From: an uncultured Bacteroides sp.
Lineage (GTDB): Bacteria > Bacteroidota > Bacteroidia > Bacteroidales > Bacteroidaceae
NCBI GenBank assembly: GCA_905203765.1
Contig: CAJKXC010000017.1
Coordinates: forward strand, 1 to 44,209
DNA length: 44,209 nt
Direction of reading: 5' to 3'
Both the position numbers and the translations under genes were made by a program. Below, in pieces: positions 7,139 through 16,520 of this stretch. Under the pieces are notes generated by a model that saw nothing but the letters and a program-made list of their open reading frames with translations, was not told the origin of the DNA and made no database searches. Position 1 is the first letter of the stretch; each line of letters starts with the position of its first letter.

Positions 7139-9565
7139 ATGAGAAGAAAGTTTATCGGGAGTCTTGCACTTATAACCGGACTCCTCTGTTTGTCTTCTGC
7201 AAAAGCACAAACGGTAATTAGCAGTTCGCAAAGCGCCCTCACCCGGCACGCCTATGAGCAAAATCCGCGTACCGGGCAGGAAGAGAAAGGCACTTTCTCC
7301 GTGGGCGAAGGTACATTCTTATTGAACGGCAAACCTTTCGTGGTAAAAGCTGCCGAACTGCACTATCCCCGCATTCCCAAACCTTATTGGGACCAACGTA
7401 TCAAATTGTGCAAGGCCTTGGGCATGAACACCGTCTGCCTGTATGTCTTCTGGAACTCCCACGAGCCGCGCCCGGGAGAGTTCGACTTCACCGGACAAAA
7501 CGACCTGGCAGAGTTCTGTCGCCTGTGCCGGCAGAACGGTATGTACGTCATCCTGCGTCCCGGACCCTACGTCTGCGCCGAATGGGAAATGGGCGGTCTG
7601 CCCTGGTGGCTGCTCAAGAAGAAAGACATCCGCCTGCGCGAACGGGACCCTTACTTCATGGAACGCGTAGCCATCTTCGAGAAAGCAGTAGCCGGTCAGG
7701 TAGCCCACCTGACCATCCAGAACGGCGGCCCCATCATCATGGTACAAGTAGAGAATGAATACGGCTCTTACGGGGAAGACAAGGAATACATATCCCAGGT
7801 GCGCGACCTTGTACGCGCCAATTACCCGGACGTCACCCTGTTCCAGTGCGACTGGGCTTCCAACTTCACCTTGAACGGATTGGACGACCTGGTTTGGACC
7901 ATGAACTTCGGCACGGGTGCCAATATAGACCAGCAATTCACCAAACTGAGAGAACTCCGTCCCACCAGCCCGCTGATGTGTTCCGAGTTCTGGAGCGGCT
8001 GGTTCGACAAATGGGGCGCCAACCACGAGACACGCCCGGCGGCGGATATGATTAAGGGCATTGACGAAATGCTGTCCAAAGGCATCTCCTTCAGCCTATA
8101 CATGACGCACGGCGGTACCAATTGGGGACATTGGGCGGGAGCCAACTCACCCGGCTTTGCCCCCGACGTAACCTCTTACGACTACGACGCCCCCATCAGC
8201 GAGTCCGGCCAGACCACCCCCAAATACTGGGAATTGCGGAAAGCCATGGCAAAGCACATGAACGGCGAGAAGCTGGCAAAAGTACCGGCATTAATCAAGC
8301 CCATCAGCATTCCGGCATTCCAATTCACGGAGATGGCGCCGCTGTTCGAGAATCTGCCTGCCGCCAAGAAAGACCGTAACATCCGCACGATGGAAGAATA
8401 CGACCAGGGCTTCGGCAGCATCCTCTACCGCACCACCCTGCCCGAAATTAAAACGCCTTCCCTGCTCACCGTAAACGATGCCCACGACTACGCCCAGGTG
8501 TTCGTAGACGGCAAGTACATCGGCAAACTGGACCGCCGCAACGGCGAGAAGCAGTTGGAGTTTCCCGCCTGCCGGAAAGGTGCGCAACTCGACATTCTGG
8601 TGGAAGCCATGGGACGCATCAACTTCGGACGGGCTATCAAGGACTTCAAAGGCATCACGCGAAACGTGGAACTGACCATCGACGTGGACGGCCGCCCCTT
8701 CACCTGTGACCTGAAGGACTGGGAAGTCTACAACCTGGAAGATACATACGAATTCTACAAAGGCATGAAGTTCCGCCCCATCGGCTCACTGAAGGACGAC
8801 CTCGGCCAACGCATACCGGGCTGCTACCGCGCCACCTTCCAAGTGGAGAAACCGAGCGACACCTTCCTCAACTTCGAGACCTGGGGCAAAGGAATGGTAT
8901 TTGTCAACGGTTATGCATTAGGCCGAATCTGGGAGATAGGGCCTCAGCAAACCCTCTACATACCGGGCTGCTGGCTGAAGGAAGGCGAAAACGAAGTGCT
9001 TGTGTTCGACATCGTCGGCCCGCGTGAAGCCAAGTCCGAGGGACTCAAAGAGCCGCTTCTCGACCAACTGCTCGTAAAGAAACCGCTCATACACCGCAAC
9101 GAAGGCGAACAGCTCGATTTGTCGGGTGAGAAAGAAGTACTGTCCGGCAGCTTCAAGCCCGGCAACGGATGGCAGGAAGCCAAGTTCGACCGCCCCGTCA
9201 CCGGACGCTACGTCTGCCTCGAAGCGCTGAGCGCCCAGGACGGCAAAGACCTGGCGTGCATTGCCGAAATGTATCTGCTGGATGAGAACGGCGAACGCCT
9301 GTCGCGCGAACCGTGGATTGTGAACTACGCCGACAGCGAAGATGTATCTCACGTCAATTGCTCGGCCGACAAGCTTTTCGACTTGCAGGAATCCACTTAC
9401 TGGAGCAGTACGAAAGGTACTGCATATCCGCACGCCGTCGTAATTGATTTAGGCGGAACCCACACATTGAGCGGTCTCCAATATCTGCCCCGAATGGAAA
9501 GTGAAGTACCGGGCGGCATCAAAGACTTCAAGGTGTATGTGAAATCACAGGCATTCAAATACTGA
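7139..9565 (+). CDS. GH35 beta-galactosidase with C-terminal discoidin-like domain
   Basis: This 808-aa secreted enzyme has a signal peptide ending near residue 24 (SSAKAQ). The GH35 TIM barrel covers about residues 50-375. The acid/base is E207 in QVENEYG and the nucleophile is E283 in MCSEFWSGW; RPGPYVCAEWEMGGLPWW is a typical GH35 stretch. Beta-sandwich domains follow (about 400-640). The C-terminus (about 660-805) looks like an F5/8 type C (CBM32-like) module ending in a predicted carbohydrate-binding fold (VIDLGG, LQYLPR). The enzyme removes terminal beta-linked galactose. It is a separate transcription unit, but it lies beside the galactan-type PUL genes and probably works with them. 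GC-rich coding is like that of the neighbours, with no sign of transfer. Confidence 0.93.
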   Translation: MRRKFIGSLALITGLLCLSSAKAQTVISSSQSALTRHAYEQNPRTGQEEKGTFSVGEGTFLLNGKPFVVKAAELHYPRIPKPYWDQRIKLCKALGMNTVCLYVFWNSHEPRPGEFDFTGQNDLAEFCRLCRQNGMYVILRPGPYVCAEWEMGGLPWWLLKKKDIRLRERDPYFMERVAIFEKAVAGQVAHLTIQNGGPIIMVQVENEYGSYGEDKEYISQVRDLVRANYPDVTLFQCDWASNFTLNGLDDLVWTMNFGTGANIDQQFTKLRELRPTSPLMCSEFWSGWFDKWGANHETRPAADMIKGIDEMLSKGISFSLYMTHGGTNWGHWAGANSPGFAPDVTSYDYDAPISESGQTTPKYWELRKAMAKHMNGEKLAKVPALIKPISIPAFQFTEMAPLFENLPAAKKDRNIRTMEEYDQGFGSILYRTTLPEIKTPSLLTVNDAHDYAQVFVDGKYIGKLDRRNGEKQLEFPACRKGAQLDILVEAMGRINFGRAIKDFKGITRNVELTIDVDGRPFTCDLKDWEVYNLEDTYEFYKGMKFRPIGSLKDDLGQRIPGCYRATFQVEKPSDTFLNFETWGKGMVFVNGYALGRIWEIGPQQTLYIPGCWLKEGENEVLVFDIVGPREAKSEGLKEPLLDQLLVKKPLIHRNEGEQLDLSGEKEVLSGSFKPGNGWQEAKFDRPVTGRYVCLEALSAQDGKDLACIAEMYLLDENGERLSREPWIVNYADSEDVSHVNCSADKLFDLQESTYWSSTKGTAYPHAVVIDLGGTHTLSGLQYLPRMESEVPGGIKDFKVYVKSQAFKY

Positions 9566-9587
9566 CCTTGCATCACATCGAAATGAA

Positions 9588-9621
9588 AAGGGGCTTGTTC
9601 CAACCACGGAACAAGCCCCTT
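9588..9621. terminator. bidirectional terminator between GH35 and GH43 genes
   Basis: AAGGGGCTTGTTCC pairs with GGAACAAGCCCCTT (14 bp) around a 6-nt loop. It lies between the convergent gene ends at 9565 (+) and 9641 (-). The flanking T-tracts are short on both sides. Confidence 0.85.
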
Positions 9622-9640
9622 CCTTATAAACTACTACCTA

Positions 9641-10792
9641 TTAAAAACTCAAATTCCAGTTATCCTTCCATACAATTACCGGTTTACCGGACTTATCAAA
9701 ATCAATGGGCAACCAGATATAGCGTGAATACATCAGGCTATCCGGCTTCCATATATCAGCCATAAATATATACTTGTCTCCCGGAAGAGAGAGAATGAAC
9801 GTGCTTTGTCCGCCGAACGTCTTTTCAGAACCCTTGCCCACAAACGGATGCGGATGCTGTGTCCACGGTCCCCAGATAGAAGGTGCCGAGAACATACGCG
9901 CTTCGTTGGGAGCCCATCCGGTACAGCCCGAGGTAATCATCCAGTACATTCCGTTGCGCTTTAGCATGGTAGGCGCCTCGTTGTGTCCGCCCGGAGCAAT
10001 ACGGATGTATTTGCCGGAATGTCCCAGGTAGTCGTCTGTCAGTTCGGCTATCTGCATCGTCAGGTTCTCTTCCGAAGAGTAGATGTGGTAAGCCTTCCCG
10101 TCATCGTCAACAAACAGACCCATGTCGCGGGACATCTGTCCGCTTTGCAAGTCCCGCTTCACGAACAAACCTTTGTTTACGGCTTCGCGCCATTTCGGCG
10201 TCCACCATTCCTTATATTCTTCTGCGTCCCATACGATTGCCTTTTCCTCAGCAGTCATATCCTGCGGATAGATTCCCGGATTAACGCGTCCGGAGCGGAT
10301 AAAGCGGTAAGGCCCTACCGGCGTATCGCTGACGGCTATACCGGCACGGGCAGCTTCATAACCTTTTCCTTTCAGCTCCAGGTGGAACCACATGACGAAC
10401 TTTTTCGTCTTTGCATTGTAAATCACCTTGGGGCGTTCCATGATGCAGCCTTTCTCTATATCACTTCCCGCTTTGTCCGATACCGACAAGGACACTCCTT
10501 CGTACTTCCAGTTGCACAGGTCGGTAGAAGAATAGCACGTCACCCCCACCTGTGTAGAGAACTTCTTATCAGGGCGATGCTCGCCAAACCAATAATACTT
10601 GCCGCCATAGGACAGCACTCCACCCCCGTGGGCATTGATATAGTTTCCATCCACATCGTTCCACACACCACCGGGAACAATCTCTTTACTTTTATCCGGG
10701 GCACCCTTAGACTGAGCCCGCAGCCCGGAAGGCAACAGCAACAGCACAGAGCAGAAAATAGCTATCGCCCGATTCATTCTAAACTTTGTCAT
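9641..10792 (-). CDS. GH43 enzyme, exo-beta-1,3-galactanase-like clade
   Basis: This 383-aa secreted enzyme has a signal peptide ending at about PSGLRAQ (residue 27). It has the hallmarks of the fungal and bacterial exo-beta-1,3-galactanase clade of GH43: GNYINAHGGGVL, YYWFGEHR, ERPKVIYN with E119, NEAPTML with the probable acid E272, SGCTGWAPN, and GGQSTF with Q329. In that clade the usual catalytic Asp base is absent and a Gln is thought to fulfil the role; the sequence here fits that. It should release galactose from beta-1,3-galactan backbones, as in arabinogalactan. The ATG at 10792 is chosen over a longer frame reaching 10873, which would run into the preceding terminator; the ATG at 10777 is also possible. 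The gene lies downstream of susD, separated from it by a terminator hairpin. Confidence 0.88.
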   Translation of the reverse strand: MTKFRMNRAIAIFCSVLLLLPSGLRAQSKGAPDKSKEIVPGGVWNDVDGNYINAHGGGVLSYGGKYYWFGEHRPDKKFSTQVGVTCYSSTDLCNWKYEGVSLSVSDKAGSDIEKGCIMERPKVIYNAKTKKFVMWFHLELKGKGYEAARAGIAVSDTPVGPYRFIRSGRVNPGIYPQDMTAEEKAIVWDAEEYKEWWTPKWREAVNKGLFVKRDLQSGQMSRDMGLFVDDDGKAYHIYSSEENLTMQIAELTDDYLGHSGKYIRIAPGGHNEAPTMLKRNGMYWMITSGCTGWAPNEARMFSAPSIWGPWTQHPHPFVGKGSEKTFGGQSTFILSLPGDKYIFMADIWKPDSLMYSRYIWLPIDFDKSGKPVIVWKDNWNLSF

Positions 10793-10816
10793 TAGATTAC
10801 GCTTTTTAAATAGACT

Positions 10817-10865
10817 AAAAAGAGGGATAGGACACAGTCTTGCAGCAGAAAGGTTCCTATCCCTC
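10817..10865 (-). terminator. terminator between susD and the GH43 gene
   Basis: GAGGGATAGGA (10822-10832) pairs with TCCTATCCCTC (10855-10865), followed on the minus strand by five T (10817-10821). It lies just after the susD stop and before the GH43 start. It may lower expression of GH43 relative to susCD rather than isolate it, since no -7 box was found for GH43. Confidence 0.8.
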
Positions 10866-10903
10866 ATGTTCAAACACCTATCGAGAATTGTACTATGTGT
10901 TCT

Positions 10904-12961
10904 TTATTTCTCTGCCGGTTGGTCGGCTACTGTCGGCCAATACGGGTTTTGATACAGGATTGAGGTCGATGTATCGGCTCCCGAAGTAGCGGTCAGTTGG
11001 AACTGCTTCACCATAATAGGATTCAGATAGTGAGCCATCTTCCAGGTACAACCATTGAATGCAGACTGGCTGGATGTTCTCTCAAACGGACGGAGATATT
11101 CACTTCTATCCTTTGATGAAACGTTCGATTTATCCGTACCGTCAGCTACCAAAGTAGATTTTCCCTTATCATCCAGATACCATTTCTCCATCGGAGTATT
11201 CCACAAGTGCATACCTTCCAGATGGCTGGGAGTACTGATAAGCTGATCCATAGCACGCCAGCGGCGCAGGTCCATATAGCGGAGTCCTTCTGCCAGGAAC
11301 TCACAACGGCGTTCGCGGCGGATATTATACAGCGTCTTGTCCGAAAGGATGTTTCCTGCGGTATAAGCGCCCCAATCGTTTTCAGCTTCTTTGCTCATGT
11401 CGGTAGCAGCGATAGTCTTGTCGATGTCGGTGCTGATGCCGGCACGCTGGCGAAGCACTGTCCAGTATTCGCGGGCTGTGGCATCCAGTGTTCCGCTAAG
11501 CAGGTAACTTGCTTCCATATAGTTCAGCAGAGCTTCGGCAGCGCGGAAACATACGGCAGCAGTGTAACCGCCACCATTGGCATAATACTTACGGTTGAAC
11601 GAACCACCCTTGCGGAGTGCATAACCGGTTGCATAGCCACGTTCGCCGTCACCACTGGTAATTGCCGGATAAGGCTCTACCATTACGACTTCGGTACCTT
11701 CGTTATTATCCACTTCAAAAAGGATATTCTTTTGATCCGGTTCTTTCAGGAACACGCTCAGACGCGGGTCGCGGTTTACGCGGACATCGGCAATCGTCTT
11801 GTCACCCTTATAGTAACCGTCGCCATCGGCATAGCTTCCGTGAGCATAAACCGGAGTACCGTCCTTCATCAGGAAGTTCTGTACAAATCCGCGGGTCAGA
11901 CCGATACGGTAGTTACCACGTCCGGCAGCAGCATTGATATTATGGGTAGAAAGACCACGTGCATACTGACGCCACAAAAGGACTTCGGAAACACCCGAAA
12001 GGTCTTCCTGCGCAAACATATCGAAGTAAGGATTGGCAGGATCATCGGCAGATTGCTGTACCATACCGGTATTTACAGTCAGGCTACCTTTATACTTGTC
12101 CGCTACAATCTTGGCAGCAGCAGTGGCTTGTTCCAGGAAATACTTGGCTTCATTATCTATGCTTCCACTGGGATATTCGTAGTTGCCATAGAGGCTTGCA
12201 CCCGGCCAACCTTCGCCACCGGGAACGAATGCCGTACCCTTGAAGTTCTGCAACCAGCTACCTTCGAACAATCCTACGCGGGATTTGAGCAACATCGCCA
12301 AATCCTTGTTAATGCGGGTAGTAGCCATGTCTACGTCGCTCATATAGGCATAGGCCTTGTCAAGATCGGCAATAATGAAACGTGCCACCTCATTGCGGGG
12401 GAAGCGCTTGCTGGCTTCACGAAGAACTTCCATATTATCGGCAAGCGGTTTCTCTATAATCGGGAAGTCACCGAAAAGCTGGAGCTTCTTGAAGTATTCG
12501 TAAGCACGGAGAAAATACATCTCACCGATGTAGTGCTTGATAGAAGCTACGCTACCGGAGATTTTATTCTGCGAACCACTCATATCCTCGCCGAACTTAG
12601 GCAGTGCCTCGGACAAGAAGAAGTTGATACGGTAGATACGCTCGAACTTCCAGTTATCGCCTTCGCTATGGGGTACTTTCCACCGGTCGAGGGTGTAACG
12701 GTCATTGGCATTTACCTCTATCTGGTTATCGGTGCCTTTGTCCTCACCGAAAATGCCGTAAGTCCACTGGCCGAATGACGGAAGTACGTTAGGATACTCA
12801 TCATTCAGATTGGCTTCCAGCTGGGCAGCCGTAGAGTAGTAAGTTTCAGGAGAAATGGTTGACATCGGCTCTCTGTCCAGGAAGTCATCGCAGGATGTCG
12901 TTCCGGCAACAACGGCTATTGCCAGAAAAGCTTTAGCTATATGTTTATAATTCGATTTCAT
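10904..12961 (-). CDS. SusD-like glycan-binding lipoprotein
   Basis: This 685-aa protein has a lipoprotein signal with C24 (VVAGTTSC), followed by the SusD-family start DDFLDREP and the N-terminal helix motif STISPETYYSTAAQLEANL. TPR-like helices (IGEMYFLRAYEYFKKLQLFGDFPII) and the C-terminal LRRWRAM region are also typical. The length is somewhat above SusD itself (about 550), common for proteins binding branched glycans. It should sit on the outer surface as the lid of the SusC transporter encoded immediately upstream, with a gap of 19 bases and thus one operon. The substrate is not encoded in any recognisable motif; the surrounding enzymes suggest a galactan. Confidence 0.95.
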   Translation of the reverse strand: MKSNYKHIAKAFLAIAVVAGTTSCDDFLDREPMSTISPETYYSTAAQLEANLNDEYPNVLPSFGQWTYGIFGEDKGTDNQIEVNANDRYTLDRWKVPHSEGDNWKFERIYRINFFLSEALPKFGEDMSGSQNKISGSVASIKHYIGEMYFLRAYEYFKKLQLFGDFPIIEKPLADNMEVLREASKRFPRNEVARFIIADLDKAYAYMSDVDMATTRINKDLAMLLKSRVGLFEGSWLQNFKGTAFVPGGEGWPGASLYGNYEYPSGSIDNEAKYFLEQATAAAKIVADKYKGSLTVNTGMVQQSADDPANPYFDMFAQEDLSGVSEVLLWRQYARGLSTHNINAAAGRGNYRIGLTRGFVQNFLMKDGTPVYAHGSYADGDGYYKGDKTIADVRVNRDPRLSVFLKEPDQKNILFEVDNNEGTEVVMVEPYPAITSGDGERGYATGYALRKGGSFNRKYYANGGGYTAAVCFRAAEALLNYMEASYLLSGTLDATAREYWTVLRQRAGISTDIDKTIAATDMSKEAENDWGAYTAGNILSDKTLYNIRRERRCEFLAEGLRYMDLRRWRAMDQLISTPSHLEGMHLWNTPMEKWYLDDKGKSTLVADGTDKSNVSSKDRSEYLRPFERTSSQSAFNGCTWKMAHYLNPIMVKQFQLTATSGADTSTSILYQNPYWPTVADQPAEK

Positions 12962-12980
12962 GATATTCTTTTTTTATAGT

Positions 12981-15900
12981 TTAAAGTGAAACGCTAAGTC
13001 CGAAAGACCAAGTTCTTGAAAGCGGATAGGCATTACCGGCGCTCTTGATAGGAGCAGATGCATTGTTGTCGGTGTTACCGCCACTGATTGTTTCAGGATC
13101 GAACAACTTACTCAGGCTTGTACCGGTCCACAGATTCTCGCCCGATACAAACACGCGGCAATTCGTGATACCGATATGGCGAATCAAAGACTTCGGAAGA
13201 GTATAGCCGATCTGGAGATTCTTCAGACGGATGTAGGAAGCATCCTGCAAGTAGCGGGTCTGCGTTTCCTGGTTCTGAGTGCTGTCGAATCGGGGACGTG
13301 CATAGTAAGGATTAAGATTGGCTGCAATCTCATGTCCCGACAAGCCGACCGGTTCTGCACGGAAATAGTCTTCATGTTCTTTCAAACCGGTTGACCACCA
13401 CATACCCCACTGGCCAACTCCCCAGAAGATATTGGAACCTTGCCAGTAGTCACGCTTCATCACACCCTGGAAGAAGACGCGAACGTCAAATCCCTGGTAA
13501 TTGGCATTCAGGTCAAGACCGAAGTGGTAGCGGGGAGTGCTGTTACCGATCACCTTCAAGTCACCGTGATCTTCCAAAGTCTGTGCGCCCTTGGTAATAC
13601 CCGGTTTTCCATCCAAGTCGGCATACATGATATCACCGGCTGTCCATACACCACTGCCTATGGCTGATTGTCCGCCCACTTTGTCCAGGTGTGCCTGCAT
13701 TTCGGCATCTGTCTTAGCGATACCTACCGTCTCAAATCCCCAGATCTCACCGATTTCACGACCTGCTATATAAGTATTGATAGAGTTTGTCGGGTTACCG
13801 GGATATCTGTCGATGTATGTACGTGCATCGGCAAGGTTGAACTTAATGCCATAGCCCAGACCGAATCGGGTACGATCCTGCCAGCCGAGGGTAAGTTCCC
13901 AACCTTTGGTTTTCAAGTCACAGTTATTGGTCTTCGGGGTTGCAATACCCAGGGTGGCGGGCAATTCGACAGACGGACCTACCATGTTGTCCGTATAGCG
14001 GATATAAGCATCGAACGAACCGGTCAAACGGTTGTTGAACAATCCCCAATCAAGACCTACGTTCCAGGTGCGTACCTTTTCCCAGGTCAGGGCTGTACTG
14101 ATAAGGTCGCCTACATAAGCCGTATTAGGTTTGAGACCATTCTGCAACCAACCACCGTTAGCCTGTCCCAGTTTCATGGCGCGATAGGTAGGATACCAAC
14201 CGGTAGTATTCATATTACCCAGCTCACCATAAGAGAGACGGAGTTTCAACTGATTGCAAACATCGGCAAAGTCTTCCCAGAAATGTTCCTGAGCAATGTT
14301 CCAACCCAAAGAGAAGGATGGAGACACCTGCCAGCGATTACCGCGGCGGAAACGGGATGTACCGTCATAGCGTATATTGGCTTCCGCCAGGTAGCGTCCT
14401 TCGTAGTCGTAGTTCAGACGGCCAAAGAAACCGGCAGTAGCCCATTCGTTGCGATAGCCACCCACTTCGGGCACTTTATCCTTGCCTGCACCGTCGATAT
14501 TGGAGATCAAATCCAGTTCCGGCAGATCTTCCACCTGCAAACCATAACCTTTTGCCTTAAAGAACTTCTGGCGCATTTCTTCCGACTGGAAGCCGCCCAA
14601 TATCTTGAAGTTATGAACATCATCAATAGACAGCGAGTAGGTAGAATAGATATTCCAGTTCATATAACTGTCTTTCTTGTAATCCTGATAGAGGCTGGAT
14701 GTTCCCTGAGTATCTACGATATTGCCCGCTACATCATGGTTGTAATAAGGCAGTCCCGTTTCACGGGTTTCATACTCGCTGGTGCTGTAGTTGAATTCTA
14801 CATTGGTAATCCAGTTCTTGATAGGCTCGAATACCAGACCAGCCTGATGGTAAATCTTATCAGTCTGTACATCATGTACACCACCCAATGCCAGAGACAT
14901 GGCGGGCGTATCGGCATTACCGTTAAAGTAATAGCCATTCTCATCATAAACCGGAAGGTTAGGCCAAGTCTGACGACCGATTCTCTCGTACAAGCCACCA
15001 CCAAAATTAGTCGGACGGCTCAAATCCTGGCGGACATAGCGCAAGCTATAATTGAACTTCAACCAACTGGTCAGTTCCGCATCGAACTTGGCGGTAGCAT
15101 TGTAGCGCTTCAACTCGTCGGAGCCATGACGCAGCAAACCGTTCTGATCCAAGTAGCCCAATGAAGCATAATAGCTGAATTTATCACCGCCCCCGCTGAT
15201 GCTGAGGTTGTGTTCCTGAGAGAAAGAAGAATCTTTGTAGATTTCAGAGAACCAGTCCGTATTGGCATAAGCAGTGGTGAACGGGTCGCCGGCAGGCTTA
15301 CCCCATACATTACCGTCGGTCAGCAGACCGCCTCTGTTCGTACCGCCATTAGCCTGGAAGTCGAGCATGTTCTGCATAACCTCGTTGGAGAATTGCGGAT
15401 TGTCCTGGCCGTTGCGTGCCGCTTCATTGAAGTAGTTGGCAAATGTATACGAATCCATCATTTCAGGCAGGTTAACCGGGCTATTTATACGGAAACTGTT
15501 GTTGTAGTTGATAGTAGCCTTGCCCGACTTACCCTTCTTGGTCGTTACCAGAATAACACCGAACGGTGCACGCGAACCATAGATAGAAGAAGCGGCGGCA
15601 TCTTTCAATACAGAAATGTTTTCGATATCCTGCGGGTTTACCGTATTGATATCGCCTTCCATACCGTCGATCAAGATCAGCGGGCTACCGCTTGAACCGT
15701 CGCCGATGGTACCGTTACCACGGATATTGATGGACATATTCTTATCCAACTCACCTGTGTTTGTAGTAATCTGCAAACCCGGAACCAAACCCTGCAATGC
15801 CTGAGTAGCGTTTGCTACGGGGCGTGCTTCGAGTTCTTTGGCTGTTGCCAAGCCTACAGATCCGGTCAGGTTCACCTTCTTCTGTGTACCGAAACCTACT

Positions 15901-16259
15901 ACGATAACTTCATCCAGCATTTCGGAGTCTTCCGCCATCTTCACGCTGATGGAAGTCTTTCCGGCTACCGGAATTTCTTGTGTTTTGTAACCGATAAAAC
16001 TAACGATCAACGTGGCATTGGAAGGTACCTTCAGGGTAAAATTACCATTAATATCGGTAATCGTTCCGTTTGTCGTGTTGCCTTTTTCAACAATGCTGGC
16101 ACCAATAACCGGTCCCAATGCATCTTCCACTACACCTTTCACATTGATTGCTGAATTTTGTGCGTTCAAGAACTGAACATTCAACAGAAGAGTCATACAA
16201 ACTACCAAAGCGATATACGCCTTCAGTCTGCGTCCTTCAAAGAACCTCTGTTTTTTCAT
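12981..16259 (-). CDS. SusC-like TonB-dependent outer-membrane transporter
   Basis: This 1092-aa protein has a signal peptide (MKKQRFFEGRR... ending near LNAQN) and a carboxypeptidase-regulatory-like domain (about 40-125, VKGVVEDALGPVIGASIVEK). The SusC signature DEVIVVGFGTQKKVNLTGSV and the plug domain (about 130-250, LILIDGMEGDINTVNP, IYGSRAPFGVILVTTKKG) follow. A long beta-barrel closes with a C-terminal aromatic-type strand (RTWSFGLSVSL). There is no STN domain, so it is a plain importer and not a sigma/anti-sigma signalling receptor. The frame extends to 16283, but the ATG at 16259 gives the natural signal peptide. It is first in an operon with susD and is probably activated by the HTCS encoded upstream on the same strand. 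Confidence 0.95.
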   Translation of the reverse strand: MKKQRFFEGRRLKAYIALVVCMTLLLNVQFLNAQNSAINVKGVVEDALGPVIGASIVEKGNTTNGTITDINGNFTLKVPSNATLIVSFIGYKTQEIPVAGKTSISVKMAEDSEMLDEVIVVGFGTQKKVNLTGSVGLATAKELEARPVANATQALQGLVPGLQITTNTGELDKNMSINIRGNGTIGDGSSGSPLILIDGMEGDINTVNPQDIENISVLKDAAASSIYGSRAPFGVILVTTKKGKSGKATINYNNSFRINSPVNLPEMMDSYTFANYFNEAARNGQDNPQFSNEVMQNMLDFQANGGTNRGGLLTDGNVWGKPAGDPFTTAYANTDWFSEIYKDSSFSQEHNLSISGGGDKFSYYASLGYLDQNGLLRHGSDELKRYNATAKFDAELTSWLKFNYSLRYVRQDLSRPTNFGGGLYERIGRQTWPNLPVYDENGYYFNGNADTPAMSLALGGVHDVQTDKIYHQAGLVFEPIKNWITNVEFNYSTSEYETRETGLPYYNHDVAGNIVDTQGTSSLYQDYKKDSYMNWNIYSTYSLSIDDVHNFKILGGFQSEEMRQKFFKAKGYGLQVEDLPELDLISNIDGAGKDKVPEVGGYRNEWATAGFFGRLNYDYEGRYLAEANIRYDGTSRFRRGNRWQVSPSFSLGWNIAQEHFWEDFADVCNQLKLRLSYGELGNMNTTGWYPTYRAMKLGQANGGWLQNGLKPNTAYVGDLISTALTWEKVRTWNVGLDWGLFNNRLTGSFDAYIRYTDNMVGPSVELPATLGIATPKTNNCDLKTKGWELTLGWQDRTRFGLGYGIKFNLADARTYIDRYPGNPTNSINTYIAGREIGEIWGFETVGIAKTDAEMQAHLDKVGGQSAIGSGVWTAGDIMYADLDGKPGITKGAQTLEDHGDLKVIGNSTPRYHFGLDLNANYQGFDVRVFFQGVMKRDYWQGSNIFWGVGQWGMWWSTGLKEHEDYFRAEPVGLSGHEIAANLNPYYARPRFDSTQNQETQTRYLQDASYIRLKNLQIGYTLPKSLIRHIGITNCRVFVSGENLWTGTSLSKLFDPETISGGNTDNNASAPIKSAGNAYPLSRTWSFGLSVSL

Positions 16260-16331
16260 TGCATAAACTTTAAGATTAAACATTTAATTTGTTTTCCATA
16301 TTCACGAATCTCATAGTCGTGAAATCGTCGA

Positions 16332-16404
16332 CAAAAGTAAACACCTAAATAGGAAGAGGGCTCTAATATTAGTCCTGTGAGGTAGAATTTTAGTTTATCC
16401 ACCT
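16332..16404 (-). promoter_or_regulatory. susC promoter and possible HTCS operator
   Basis: The minus strand reads TACTTTTG at 16332-16339, an exact -7 box, about 73 bases before the susC ATG, and there is no -33 TTTG, as expected for an activator-dependent promoter. Upstream at 16380-16404 an inverted repeat AGGTAGA / TCCACCT lies where an HTCS dimer could bind. The operator assignment is inference. Confidence 0.45.
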
Positions 16405-16450
16405 AATTAAATCATAATTCGACTTCGAAAAGCGGGCAAATAACATCAGT

Positions 16451-16483
16451 TCACCACAGAGGACACAGAGTCTCACAGAGTTT
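16451..16483. repeat. 33-bp CACAGAG-rich repeat, copy 1
   Basis: These 33 bases are identical and in the same orientation to 33151-33183. The core CACAGAG occurs three times at 9-10 base spacing. The copy lies between the HTCS stop (16521) and the susC promoter. Confidence 0.9.
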
Positions 16484-16520
16484 TGTCCTTTCTCTCATAA
16501 AATTCATCGAATGTTATTTA

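Noticed and set aside
11207..12778. 523-codon plus-strand open frame
   Set aside because: It is antisense to the well-supported SusD gene, has no family-like sequence and no start signals.
13668..15164. 498-codon plus-strand open frame
   Set aside because: Antisense shadow of the SusC gene.
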